Shown: positions 1-7,089 of the stretch, in pieces | How the letters are laid out: each line of letters opens with the position of its first letter | Position numbering within the stretch: position 1 is the first letter of the stretch | NCBI GenBank assembly: GCA_900768705.1 | Contig: CAAGEB010000088.1 | Span: 1-17,433, forward strand | DNA length: 17,433 bases | DNA from: Oscillospiraceae bacterium | GTDB taxonomy: Bacteria > Bacillota > Clostridia > Oscillospirales > Ruminococcaceae | Direction: 5' to 3' | Position numbers and translations under genes: made by a program | The notes under the pieces: model-generated | The model's database searches: none | Told to the model about the DNA's origin: nothing | The model's input: only the letters and a program-made list of their open reading frames with translations

Positions 1-4
1 ACGA

Positions 5-53
5 CCGACAGGATGTCGGACGGTGTTCGCCCCAGCGGCACACGATGTGCCGC
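5..53. repeat. Two tandem short-loop hairpins at the window start
   Basis: Two perfect inverted repeats lie in tandem. CCGACA (5-10) pairs with TGTCGG (14-19) over a 3-base loop, and GCGGCACA (35-42) pairs with TGTGCCGC (46-53) over another 3-base loop. Neither is followed by a T-run, so they do not look like intrinsic terminators. They adjoin copy A of the dispersed repeat and may belong to the same element. The left boundary may be cut by the window edge. Confidence 0.55.
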
Positions 54-123
54 ACAAAAGGCGAACACTCTATAATCTGACTGCGCAATATGCGCACAAT
101 CTCTGTGCGGTATTGCCTTGATT
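43..123. repeat. Dispersed intergenic repeat, copy A
   Basis: This stretch resembles 4011-4102, just upstream of another + strand gene. Shared blocks include CGCAC, AATCTGAC, GCGCAAT, ACAAT, TGCGGT and TGCC in the same order with only small gaps, about two thirds identical by eye in the core (61-123). The copy contains TGCGCA (82-87) repeated at 91-96, which can fold back. It ends at the promoter of the kinase gene. Its function is unknown. Confidence 0.5.
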
Positions 124-146
124 TTTCCGTCATATTATGCTATAAT
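118..146 (+). promoter_or_regulatory. Sigma-A promoter of the kinase-DUF389 operon
   Basis: The -35 box TTGATT (118-123) and the -10 box TATAAT (141-146) are 17 bases apart. A TG one base before the -10 box (138-139) makes it an extended -10. Transcription should start near 153, about 40 bases before the ATG at 194. Confidence 0.8.
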
Positions 147-193
147 ATTTCATAAATAAGTGATTGATTCTTTTGTACAGAAAGGGTAATTCT

Positions 194-1105
194 ATGAACT
201 GTATCTCTGTTGAGCAGCTGAATATTCTGGCAGATAACCCCGCAGAATTTATAGATAAAGGCGAAAAGCTCTATCATAAGCGAATTGAAACCGCCGCACT
301 GGATATTTTAAACAACCGTGAAACCCGCCCCGTAGTGCTGATTTCCGGACCGTCCGGTTCGGGAAAAACCACCTCCGCCACACGGATTGCCAATATTCTC
401 GAAAGCCACGGCTGCAAGGCTCACACAATTTCCATGGACGATTATTTCCTTCCCATGTCGGAAAATCTGGCAGCTGTGGACGAAAACGGGAAAATTGACT
501 TTGAAAGCCCTATGCGGCTGGATATAAAGCTCTTTCAGCAGCATCTGGATATGCTGTTCAGAGGCGAGAAGATAGATATTCCGTCCTTTGATTTTGCCGC
601 ACAGGATCGCCGTCCCGGAACTTCTCTTCGACGGGAAAAGGGGGATATCGTTATCATAGAGGGCATACACGCTCTGAATCCTATGGTGACGGGAGATACG
701 GACAGATTTACCACAAGAATTTATGTCAGCGTCCGTACCCGTATCGCCCATGGCGACAAGCTGCTTCATCCTTCAAAGATACGCCTTATGCGGCGGCTTT
801 TACGGGATAAGCTGTACAGAGGAAGAAGTTTTGCGGATACCTTTGAATTTTTTAAATCGGTGGAACGGGGAGAAAATCTCTACATTATGCCTTTCAAAAA
901 TCGGGCAAATTTTGACATTGATACCTTTATTGAGTATGAAGCTCCGGTTTATCGTGATATACTTCTTCCCGAGCTGGAAAAAACCGCTCCGGTTTATAAG
1001 GATTACGGCGATTATTCCGATATAGAATATTTCCTGCGGCTGCTGTCGGGAGTTGGCAGCGATTATGTTCCGGGACATTCGCTGGTAAGGGAATTTATAG
1101 GATAA
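194..1105 (+). CDS. Uridine kinase-like P-loop nucleoside kinase
   Basis: This 303-residue cytosolic protein belongs to the uridine kinase/phosphoribulokinase P-loop family, which transfers phosphate from ATP to a nucleoside or similar small molecule. The Walker A motif GPSGSGKT is at residues 52-59. It is followed by the family motif MDDYF (81-85), DFESP (102-106) and a Walker B-like strand ending in EGIHALN (157-163). It lacks the long N-terminal TGS-like part found in some clostridial nucleoside kinases. I chose ATG 194 because AAAGGG (181-186) is well placed before it; an upstream in-frame TTG at 164 lacks such a site. It lies 13 bases before a DUF389 gene in the same operon. The real substrate cannot be read from the sequence and need not be uridine. 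Confidence 0.85.
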   Translation: MNCISVEQLNILADNPAEFIDKGEKLYHKRIETAALDILNNRETRPVVLISGPSGSGKTTSATRIANILESHGCKAHTISMDDYFLPMSENLAAVDENGKIDFESPMRLDIKLFQQHLDMLFRGEKIDIPSFDFAAQDRRPGTSLRREKGDIVIIEGIHALNPMVTGDTDRFTTRIYVSVRTRIAHGDKLLHPSKIRLMRRLLRDKLYRGRSFADTFEFFKSVERGENLYIMPFKNRANFDIDTFIEYEAPVYRDILLPELEKTAPVYKDYGDYSDIEYFLRLLSGVGSDYVPGHSLVREFIG

Positions 1106-1118
1106 AGAAGGCTTTAAA

Positions 1119-2225
1119 ATGGAGACAAAAGAAAAGGAAGAACAGACAAATCTGCCAAAGGAAACGGACAATACCGCAAACAAAAAGAAGAAACACCGTA
1201 TAAAATTAAAAAATGCCGTTAGAATTTTCTTCAATATCGAACACGATACCGCAGATCACGACACAATAAAGGAACGAATAGTGGACGGAGGAAGGATTAC
1301 CGGAACCAATATGTGCGTTCTGGTGCTGGCAATCCTTATTGCGTCCATAGGTCTTAATATGAATTCCACAGCGGTAATTATCGGTGCAATGCTGATTTCC
1401 CCGCTTATGGGAACAATTCTTGCAATGGCATACGGAGACGCCTCGGGAGATCACAAAATGCTTTCCCGTTCAATTAGAGGCTTTCTGTTTCAGGTTCTGT
1501 TCAGCCTGCTCACCTCAACGGTATATTTTCTGCTGTCGCCGATTTCTACTCCCACAGCAGAGCTTATCGCTCGTACAACGCCCTCTATATGGGATGTTCT
1601 CATTGCGCTTTTCGGCGGACTTGCCGGAATAATAGGAATTACCCGCAAGGAAAAATCCAATGTAATCCCCGGCGTGGCAATCGCAACAGCACTTATGCCG
1701 CCGCTGTGTACCTGCGGCTACGGAATTGCAACGCTCCAGCCCAGATTTATTTTCGGAGCTTTTTACCTGTTTTTTGTCAATACATACTTTATTTTCCTCT
1801 CTGCGGCAATTATTCTCACAATTCTCCGTATTCCCCGTCTCAATACGGTTGAACCGAAAAAGGTACGCAAAATCAAGCGCCGTATGATACGAAATACCAT
1901 AATCATTATAATTCCCAGTCTGATATTTGCAGCACATATTATTTACAACAGCCGGAATATCGATTCAAAGGTAAATTACTCAAACAGTGATATTCCCGCA
2001 ATCGTAAAGCAGGTTGAGGCAATGTACCCCGAAATCAGCTCGGTGGAAATCGACGCAAATGCGGAAAATAATGCAGATGTGAAGTACACCGTTCTGCTCG
2101 GCATAAACGGTAGTCTGTCGGATGTGGACATCAACCGCATAGATCAATGGCTGGGAAGTGTTTTTGAGACTGATCCCGACAACATCAGCGTTGTGGTGAA
2201 AACGCCTGATGTCCAAAATACTTAG
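1119..2225 (+). CDS. DUF389 family integral membrane protein
   Basis: This 368-residue protein matches the DUF389 family of membrane proteins of unknown function. A Lys-rich, charged N-terminal region (1-55) is probably cytosolic. It is followed by a block of membrane segments from about residue 64 to 238 and one more near 253-272, and then a soluble C-terminal domain (about 285-368). Family hallmarks are the conserved stretch around 75-100 (STAVIIGAMLISPLMG) and ALMPPLC (191-197). The ribosome site AAGAAGG (1105-1111) is 7 bases before ATG 1119. It is co-transcribed with the upstream kinase. I know of no established role for the family, and the pairing with a P-loop kinase is only contextual. 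Confidence 0.85.
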   Translation: METKEKEEQTNLPKETDNTANKKKKHRIKLKNAVRIFFNIEHDTADHDTIKERIVDGGRITGTNMCVLVLAILIASIGLNMNSTAVIIGAMLISPLMGTILAMAYGDASGDHKMLSRSIRGFLFQVLFSLLTSTVYFLLSPISTPTAELIARTTPSIWDVLIALFGGLAGIIGITRKEKSNVIPGVAIATALMPPLCTCGYGIATLQPRFIFGAFYLFFVNTYFIFLSAAIILTILRIPRLNTVEPKKVRKIKRRMIRNTIIIIIPSLIFAAHIIYNSRNIDSKVNYSNSDIPAIVKQVEAMYPEISSVEIDANAENNADVKYTVLLGINGSLSDVDINRIDQWLGSVFETDPDNISVVVKTPDVQNT

Positions 2226-2242
2226 TCAGATCGGATATAAGT

Positions 2243-2282
2243 GCAATCGCCGTACAAGGTTTCAGCCCTGTACGGCGATTGC
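2243..2282. terminator. Strong hairpin between convergent genes
   Basis: A perfect 14-base inverted repeat pairs GCAATCGCCGTACA (2243-2256) with 2269-2282 over a 12-base loop. It lies between the end of the DUF389 gene and the convergent zinc-ribbon/SHOCT gene, so a terminator role for both is likely. Neither side has a proper T-run, so it is not a textbook intrinsic terminator and may act as a 3' end stabiliser. Confidence 0.5.
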
Positions 2283-2360
2283 TGTAGGATTAAAGTTTTG
2301 GAGTTAAGATTTTTCATTCGGTCGTTTACCGTATAAGTGTTACAGGAAGATAAAGACCTA

Positions 2361-3206
2361 TTATTTGCTTGAGCCGAGAATTCTGGCTTTAGCTTCGGCA
2401 TATTCAGACTCGTTTATCAGTCCCTTCTGCAAAAGCTCGCCGTACTTCATAAGCTCGTCCGCAGCGCCGGAAGAATTATTCTGCTGATTAGCTGTTATAT
2501 TGCTCATTGCCGACTGCATTGCATTAATCGTCATAGAGCTTGCCCTTTCAGCGGCTTTATCCTTTGCTATTCTAAGATTTTTCTGGAAGCTCTCGCATTC
2601 TGCATTGCTATACAGTTTGACATTAAACGCAATACATCCGCCTGCAAATTCTATTTCAAGCAGTGTTTTTATATTAAGAAAGTAACATACAAACATAATA
2701 GCACTTGGAATACACAACAAAGGATATAAGGAAAACACCACGCCGCCAAAGGTACCGGAGCCGGAGCGGGATATCATATTGGCTATAAAACCTACAAAAC
2801 ATAAAATAGAAGCAATAAGCAGCAAGATACTAAAGGCAAGAATTCCTTTGTCACGATATGTTGCTATGCCAGTACCGGTAACATCTTTCAAATCCACAAC
2901 TTTAGATTCCTTTGTTTCAACAAATTTGTTCTTGCCTCTTAAATTTAACATGTACCCTTTAAAATAAACACGCTTGTCCGATACAACCACAAACCCTTTT
3001 CTCAGTGTGCCTGATGTGATAAAATTTTGAAGAAAATTATTTCCAAGTACGCAAACGGTTTTTTCATCGGGGTTTGCAAAAAGTGACGGAATGTTTTTTC
3101 CTCTTAAAGATCCATTTTCCCGAGTATTATTATCGCAGGAGGGACATCTTCCGTTTACAAGTTATGTTCCGCATCTATCGCAGAAATTCGTGCCAATATC
3201 GCTCAT
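2361..3206 (-). pseudogene. Zinc-ribbon, PH-like and SHOCT membrane protein with in-frame TAA at codon 15
   Basis: Reading down from ATG 3206, the frame stays open for 281 codons except for one TAA at 3164-3162 (codon 15). The stop falls inside a zinc ribbon: Cys9-Cys12 lie before it and Cys21-Cys24 after it. Next come a PH-like beta-rich region (about 45-110), two membrane segments, a Gln/Asn linker, and a C-terminal SHOCT helix pair ending ELLQKGLINESEYAEAKARI. A single C-to-T change of CAA (Gln) would create the stop. The portion after it could still be made from an internal GTG at 2990, giving 209 residues without the zinc ribbon. AAAGGA lies 11 bases before the ATG, and a consensus promoter lies upstream. 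The function of such proteins is unknown. A sequencing error is also possible. Confidence 0.75.
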
Positions 3207-3314
3207 ACCAATACCATTCCTTTCAGCTGAACTATGAGACCGGATAATCTCATTTATTCATCAGTTTGTTTTTTCCGACTATATCGGACTGTAAAACGGA
3301 TAAATGCACCTAAT

Positions 3315-3378
3315 TTATAGTATTATCTTCATTACTATAACATTGTATCACAATAAATATAATATGTCAATACTATAA
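3315..3378. promoter_or_regulatory. Operator-like ACTATAA repeats around a divergent promoter
   Basis: TTATAGTATT (3315-3324) is the exact inverted complement of AATACTATAA (3369-3378), and a third ACTATAA copy sits at 3334-3340. The copies bracket the - strand promoter: one touches the -35 box, one covers the start site, and one lies just downstream. This arrangement suits repression by a DNA-binding protein. The nearest candidate is the XRE regulator encoded divergently at 3437. The region is AT-rich, so chance similarity cannot be excluded. Confidence 0.5.
3342..3370 (-). promoter_or_regulatory. Consensus sigma-A promoter of the zinc-ribbon/SHOCT gene
   Basis: On the - strand, TTGACA (3370-3365) and TACAAT (3347-3342) are separated by exactly 17 bases. 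Transcription should start near 3335, giving a leader of about 130 bases before ATG 3206. Confidence 0.8.
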
Positions 3379-3381
3379 GAG

Positions 3382-3410
3382 TAATTTTTTATCATAATAT
3401 AGATTATAAT
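3382..3410 (+). promoter_or_regulatory. Probable promoter of the XRE regulator gene
   Basis: A perfect -10 box TATAAT lies at 3405-3410, with only a weak -35 match (TAATTT, 3382-3387) 17 bases upstream. An ACTATAA repeat (3372-3378) lies just upstream, so the gene may control itself. Confidence 0.5.
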
Positions 3411-3436
3411 ATTTCCAAAAGGGGAGTTTTTATTTT

Positions 3437-3742
3437 ATGAATGTTGCACAAAGAATAATTGAGTTGCGCAAACAGCGCGGATATTCCACAAACAAACTTG
3501 CAAATCTTGCCGGAATTTCGCAAAGTCATTTGCGTGAAATCGAGCTTGGTCAGCGAAATCCTACCGTAGATACTCTGTCATATTTTTGTGATGCACTGGA
3601 AATCAGTCTGGAAGAATTTTTTCACGAAAGCAGCGATGAAATAAATCCGTTCCTCAGAAGTTCGATAAGGCAGCTTTCTCAGGAGCAGCAAATTAAGCTT
3701 GCGGATCTTCTTTCTTCAATATTGGAAAAATATAAAAAGTGA
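3437..3742 (+). CDS. XRE-family helix-turn-helix regulator
   Basis: This 101-residue protein starts at ATG 3437 behind a GGGGAG ribosome site (3421-3426). Residues 1-60 form a Cro/C1-type helix-turn-helix: RIIELRKQRGYSTNKLA, then the recognition helix around ISQSHLREIELGQRNPT. The last 35 residues look helical and may aid dimerisation. It is transcribed divergently from the zinc-ribbon/SHOCT gene, and the space between contains three ACTATAA-type repeats, which fits a local repressor of that gene and perhaps of itself. It has no peptidase or sensor domain. The regulatory target is inferred from position only. Confidence 0.9.
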   Translation: MNVAQRIIELRKQRGYSTNKLANLAGISQSHLREIELGQRNPTVDTLSYFCDALEISLEEFFHESSDEINPFLRSSIRQLSQEQQIKLADLLSSILEKYKK

Positions 3743-3752
3743 TATACAAAAA

Positions 3753-3780
3753 CCCTCGGGCTTGAACCCAAGGGATTTTT
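3753..3780 (+). terminator. Intrinsic terminator of the XRE gene
   Basis: CCCTCGGG (3753-3760) pairs with CCCAAGGG (3767-3774) over a 6-base loop with one mismatch, followed by ATTTTT. An A-run precedes the stem, so it may also work in the other direction. Confidence 0.75.
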
Positions 3781-4124
3781 GTTCTTGATTTAAAAAGTAT
3801 TTTTATTAGCCGACGGTAAGGCTCCGTTTGTCGGGAAGCGTTATCACGGCTGGTGCTTGTGGCGACAGGGGTACTCGGATTTTTTGCAACCTTTTTCCGT
3901 TTTACCGGGTATTGTTTTCAGAAAGGGAAAATAATCCAAACGAAATCTTCCCTAAGGCAACTCCGCACAATTAACGGCTAACGCCTTTGCGCCTGCTGCT
4001 CTCTTTTGTGCGATATCGTGTCGCACTTTTGGAGCAGCTGCGCTCACTTTGTACAATCTGACGGCGCAATCGAACGACAATAATTATGCGGTGCTGCCCT
4101 AAATAAATGAAAAGAGGTAATGTT
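3781..4124. other. Non-coding stretch before the VWA lipoprotein gene
   Basis: I find no convincing gene here. The first part has a foldable segment (CCGACGG near 3811 with CCG...GTCGG near 3826-3836). The second part carries copy B of the dispersed repeat and an inverted repeat GTGCGA (4008-4013) / TCGCAC (4021-4026). No consensus promoter for the downstream gene is visible, so the leader may start within or before the repeat. Confidence 0.5.
4011..4102. repeat. Dispersed intergenic repeat, copy B
   Basis: This is the second copy of the element seen at 43-123, in the same orientation. It shares the ordered blocks CGCAC, AATCTGAC, GCGCAAT, ACAAT, TGCGGT and TGCC. Like copy A, it ends shortly before a + strand gene (ATG at 4125). 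The flanking sequences differ, so the copies are not part of one long duplication. Confidence 0.5.
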
Positions 4125-5537
4125 ATGAAAAAATATCTTTCAATCATCGTTGCAGCCGCAGCAGTGCTTTCAATGGCAGGCTGTTCGTCAAGCGGCGTAA
4201 ACGGTCCCACACCCGAAAAACCCGCCGAAAGCGATTCTGTATCGGGAGTTAAGCCTGCTTCCGGAGGTGATATCGGTTCATCCGGTACTTCTTCAGTCCC
4301 CACCGGAACCGACGAAGCATACTCATACACAGATATAGGCGGCGTTGGTCCGGTTTCCGACATCAACGGAATAGATTATGACGGTGGAATGGCAATTTGT
4401 GAAGACACAGCCTGCGAATTGGACGGAGCTGTTGCCTTCGATAAGGCAGGTGCAACCGGCGGAACAGCTGCGGCGGCAACAGACGGTACGGAAGACATAG
4501 TGATCGGTATTCCCGACGACTATATGCCCGAAGCTCCCGAAGTTGAACCTCAGGCAGGATTGCTTACCGGAGGCGAGTGGAACGACAACGCTCATTGGGC
4601 AGACTGGAATAATCTTTACAATACTCATGAGGACTGGAATCAGTACAGAAACGACTGGAAACAAACAAATACCGAGCGTTTGGTTGTCACGGTTACAACA
4701 AAGGACGGAACCCCTCTGGACGGTGCAAAAGTAACCTCCTCCGATACCACATCGGCAGTCACCGATAACACAGGCAAGGCTTATGTTTTCCACAAATCCA
4801 CCGATAACCCCATTAATCTTTCGGTAACATACGGTGACAAATCGGAAACCGTTACAGCAGACGGTCTTTCGGAAATTTCCTGCGAAATTGACGCCGCTCC
4901 CCTTTCCGGAAAGACGCTGGATTTAATGATTATGTGCGACACCACAGGCTCTATGGGAGATGAGCTGGAATATCTTAAAGCCGAGCTTTCGGATATTGTC
5001 ACAAAAATCAAAACCGACAACGCCAATATTCCCACCCGTATCAGCGTAAATTTCTATCGTGACACCGACGATGAATATGAAGTAAGACAGTTCCCGTTCT
5101 CCGATAATCTTGACGAAGTTGTAAAGGGTCTGGCAGAGCAGAGCGCAGACGGCGGCGGAGATTTTCCGGAGGCTGTCCATACCGCACTTGACAGCGCAGT
5201 AAACAATCATGACTGGGACGAAAACTCCGTTAAAATAATGTTCCTTGTACTGGACGCACCTCCTCACGAAGATTCCCAGATTATCGACAGTGTTAATAAG
5301 TATGTGGCAAAAGCCGCAGAAATGGGAATACGGATTGTACCTATTGCTTCCAGCGGCATTGACAAATCCACCGAATATCTTCTCCGTACTATGGCATTCA
5401 CCACAGGAGGCACTTACACCTTCCTCACCGACGACAGCGGTATCGGCGGAGGACATATTGAGCCTACCGTCGGAGCCTTCAATGTGGAGAAGCTTAACGA
5501 TATGATGGTGAGAATTGTAAACTCCTATCTCAAATAA
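4125..5537 (+). CDS. Secreted VWA-domain lipoprotein
   Basis: The 470-residue protein begins at ATG 4125, with AAAGAGG (4111-4117) 7 bases ahead; an upstream in-frame ATG at 4107 has no such site. Residues 1-20 form a lipoprotein signal ending in MAGC, so Cys20 is probably lipid-anchored outside the membrane. A Ser/Pro/Gly-rich spacer (21-145) is followed by a Trp-rich patch (W152, W158, W161, W171, W178). An Ig-like or carboxypeptidase-regulatory-like beta domain covers about 184-256. A von Willebrand A domain covers about 265-470, with an intact metal site: DTTGS (272-276), Asp346 in GGGDFPEA and Asp377. Such domains usually bind other proteins through a divalent metal. The partner is not evident. 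The gene appears monocistronic. Confidence 0.85.
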   Translation: MKKYLSIIVAAAAVLSMAGCSSSGVNGPTPEKPAESDSVSGVKPASGGDIGSSGTSSVPTGTDEAYSYTDIGGVGPVSDINGIDYDGGMAICEDTACELDGAVAFDKAGATGGTAAAATDGTEDIVIGIPDDYMPEAPEVEPQAGLLTGGEWNDNAHWADWNNLYNTHEDWNQYRNDWKQTNTERLVVTVTTKDGTPLDGAKVTSSDTTSAVTDNTGKAYVFHKSTDNPINLSVTYGDKSETVTADGLSEISCEIDAAPLSGKTLDLMIMCDTTGSMGDELEYLKAELSDIVTKIKTDNANIPTRISVNFYRDTDDEYEVRQFPFSDNLDEVVKGLAEQSADGGGDFPEAVHTALDSAVNNHDWDENSVKIMFLVLDAPPHEDSQIIDSVNKYVAKAAEMGIRIVPIASSGIDKSTEYLLRTMAFTTGGTYTFLTDDSGIGGGHIEPTVGAFNVEKLNDMMVRIVNSYLK

Positions 5538-5888
5538 TACTTGACATACTGATGTTCCTGCTTATTGAAAAAAGCCATTTGCTTAAGCCGACATCGAATA
5601 TGAGAGGCTTGGAGCGGCAAGAAGCAATCTTTTAAATTTACAGAAAATGCTTATCATTTTTCAAGGTTTCAGCGAAAATGCTTGCTCCGTTATTGTAATA
5701 CTTTTTGGGGGAAAACGGCGTTTTCCCCCAAATTCCTTTTTAGTTTAGCGGCGAAACGCCACTGCCAATTCCCAACGGTACTTTGCAATGTGGGTTAGTC
5801 TGTTGCTGTAAGGGAATAAGATTGTGCTTTTTACTCCTCAACCCCCTGACAAAAAGAAAAGCTCTCCACACTCTCCGGGGTTTTTTTG
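5538..5888. other. Non-coding stretch downstream of the VWA gene
   Basis: No gene is supported here. Besides the hairpin at 5704-5732, GAAAATGCTT occurs twice (near 5643 and 5674), GGCG...CGCC forms a small hairpin near 5751-5761, and ACCCC...GGGGT precedes a T-run ending near 5887. These look like 3' end and spacer structures. Confidence 0.45.
5704..5738 (+). terminator. Terminator-like hairpin after the VWA gene
   Basis: A perfect 13-base inverted repeat (arms 5704-5716 and 5720-5732, core GGGGGAAAAC / GTTTTCCCCC) has a 3-base loop. It is followed by AATTCCTTTTTA, a loose T-tract. It is the first strong terminator-like structure after the stop codon at 5537. Confidence 0.6.
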
Positions 5889-6040
5889 TAAAAAAAATCC
5901 GCAGACAAGGGGGTGTCTGCGGAAACTCAAATCATTAGGTCTTTTGTTTGGGGAAAACAAAAATGGACCAAAATAATTGGGGAAAATATATTAAGAAGTA
6001 CTGTTGATAATCAACTGTACTGTCTTACTCATTAACCTGT
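5889..6040 (-). ncRNA. Candidate small RNA, about 150 bases
   Basis: A consensus promoter (6075-6047) and an intrinsic terminator (5922-5890) on the - strand enclose about 150 bases with no large reading frame. The predicted 5' part folds as an imperfect 12-base hairpin (arms 5998-6009 and 6011-6022, one mismatch). TTTTGTTT (5942-5949) faces AAACAAAA (5955-5962). The last hairpin is the terminator. Downstream on this strand there is no gene to transcribe, because the VWA gene lies on the other strand. A 13-codon reading frame (6032-5991, peptide MSKTVQLIINSTS) starts a few bases after the predicted transcript start. I do not recognise the RNA family; it shows no 6S-like long hairpin. Confidence 0.45.
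5890..5922 (-). terminator. Intrinsic terminator on the - strand
   Basis: CCGCAGACA (5899-5907) and TGTCTGCGG (5914-5922) form a perfect 9-base stem over a 6-base loop. On the - strand it is followed by A and a run of T residues (complement of 5890-5898). It would end the candidate small RNA and any read-through from the AEC gene. Confidence 0.8.
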
Positions 6041-6046
6041 ACTGAT

Positions 6047-6075
6047 ATTATACCATTTTTATCCGTACATTTCAA
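6047..6075 (-). promoter_or_regulatory. Strong sigma-A promoter in an intergenic region
   Basis: On the - strand TTGAAA (6075-6070) and TATAAT (6052-6047) are 17 bases apart, with TGG just before the -10 box (an extended -10). It lies downstream of the AEC permease stop codon and does not face any sizeable gene, so it probably drives a small RNA starting near 6040. Confidence 0.7.
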
Positions 6076-6126
6076 CGGTATTTATCACAAATATTCACCA
6101 ATATTTTTGGCGTTTTTATACAAATA

Positions 6127-7089
6127 CTACAAGCCGAATATACTGCCCAGCCAATCCGAAAAGGCAAGCACAAGGGGCATAGTCAGCACTCCGGCAATTG
6201 TTGATAAGGCAAAATGTCCGGAAGCGTACTCCGCATCTCTGTTGTATTTGTAAGAAAACATTATGGTTGCCGATGCCGTCGGCGCAGCCGCCGCAATCAG
6301 AACCACATTTGTGATGATACTGCTCACTCCCGCCATACGAACAGGAATAAACAGCAGTGCTAGAAGCATCGGTACGATAATCAGCTTGAAAAGCTGCAAA
6401 AAATAAATCCTCGGGCATTTAAAGCCTTTAAGAATTCCTGCTTTTGCAATGGTAGCCCCTGATACCAGCATTGCCAGAGGCGTATTCATAGAACCCAGAT
6501 ATTCCAAGGGCAAAGCGATTATCGACGGCATTCTTATTCCGATGAAAAAGCACAATAGCCCCAGAATAATTGCAATGATAGACGGAGAAATCAGTATTTT
6601 AAGAAGAGATTTCGCCCTTTCTGCGGGGGTTTTTCCGCTTTCTCCGCTCATCAGAACCACGCCGTGAGTCCACATAAACAGATTGAACGCAGTAATGTAA
6701 GCGGTAAGATAGAAAACACCTTCGCTTCCGAAGGTGGCTTCTACCAACGGTATTCCCATAAATGCACAGTTGGAATATGCCAACGCAAAACGCTCAATGC
6801 GGAAATTCTCATTCTTTTTTCTGACTGCCATTTTAGCCGCCAGTACCAGTACAGCCTGCGAAACAAGCGCCAGTATAACAGCATAAAGCAGACCGATCGC
6901 CAGCCGGGAATTAAAATCCTTCTGATAAGCGTTGAAAATTACAATCGGATTAATAACGGAAAGGGCAATGTTCGACAGCTGCTTTGCGGCGTCCTCGCCC
7001 AGAAGCTTTCGCTTATACAGCAAATACCCCACCAGCAGCAGAATGAACATTACCACAGCCTGAAAAGCTATTATCGAAGCTGAATTCAT
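6127..7089 (-). CDS. AEC-family (auxin efflux carrier-like) permease
   Basis: This 320-residue, highly hydrophobic protein fits the bacterial AEC/membrane transport family, which exports or imports organic anions and related metabolites across the cytoplasmic membrane. It has two halves of about five membrane segments each, joined by a polar linker around 150-165 (SGESGKTPAERAKSLLK). Family-like features are NPIVIF near residue 47, NCAFMGIPLVEATFG near 106-120, and the C-terminal half segment ASATIMFSYKY. Its ATG overlaps the bioY stop codon (ATGA at 7089-7086), so translation is probably coupled. The substrate is unknown; the bioY neighbour does not prove a link to biotin. No terminator follows at once; the nearest is at 5922-5890. 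Confidence 0.85.
   Translation of the reverse strand: MNSASIIAFQAVVMFILLLVGYLLYKRKLLGEDAAKQLSNIALSVINPIVIFNAYQKDFNSRLAIGLLYAVILALVSQAVLVLAAKMAVRKKNENFRIERFALAYSNCAFMGIPLVEATFGSEGVFYLTAYITAFNLFMWTHGVVLMSGESGKTPAERAKSLLKILISPSIIAIILGLLCFFIGIRMPSIIALPLEYLGSMNTPLAMLVSGATIAKAGILKGFKCPRIYFLQLFKLIIVPMLLALLFIPVRMAGVSSIITNVVLIAAAAPTASATIMFSYKYNRDAEYASGHFALSTIAGVLTMPLVLAFSDWLGSIFGL

Noticed and set aside
164..193. Upstream TTG start for the kinase gene
   Set aside because: The ATG at 194 has a better ribosome site, and the TTG lies only about 11 bases after the predicted transcript start.
3162..3164. Recoding of the in-frame TAA as an amino acid
   Set aside because: TAA is the normal stop of other genes in the window, such as the kinase (1103-1105), and is not a selenocysteine or pyrrolysine codon.
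4923..5456. Open frame antisense to the VWA gene (177 codons)
   Set aside because: It mirrors the VWA domain, with no promoter, ribosome site or family motif.
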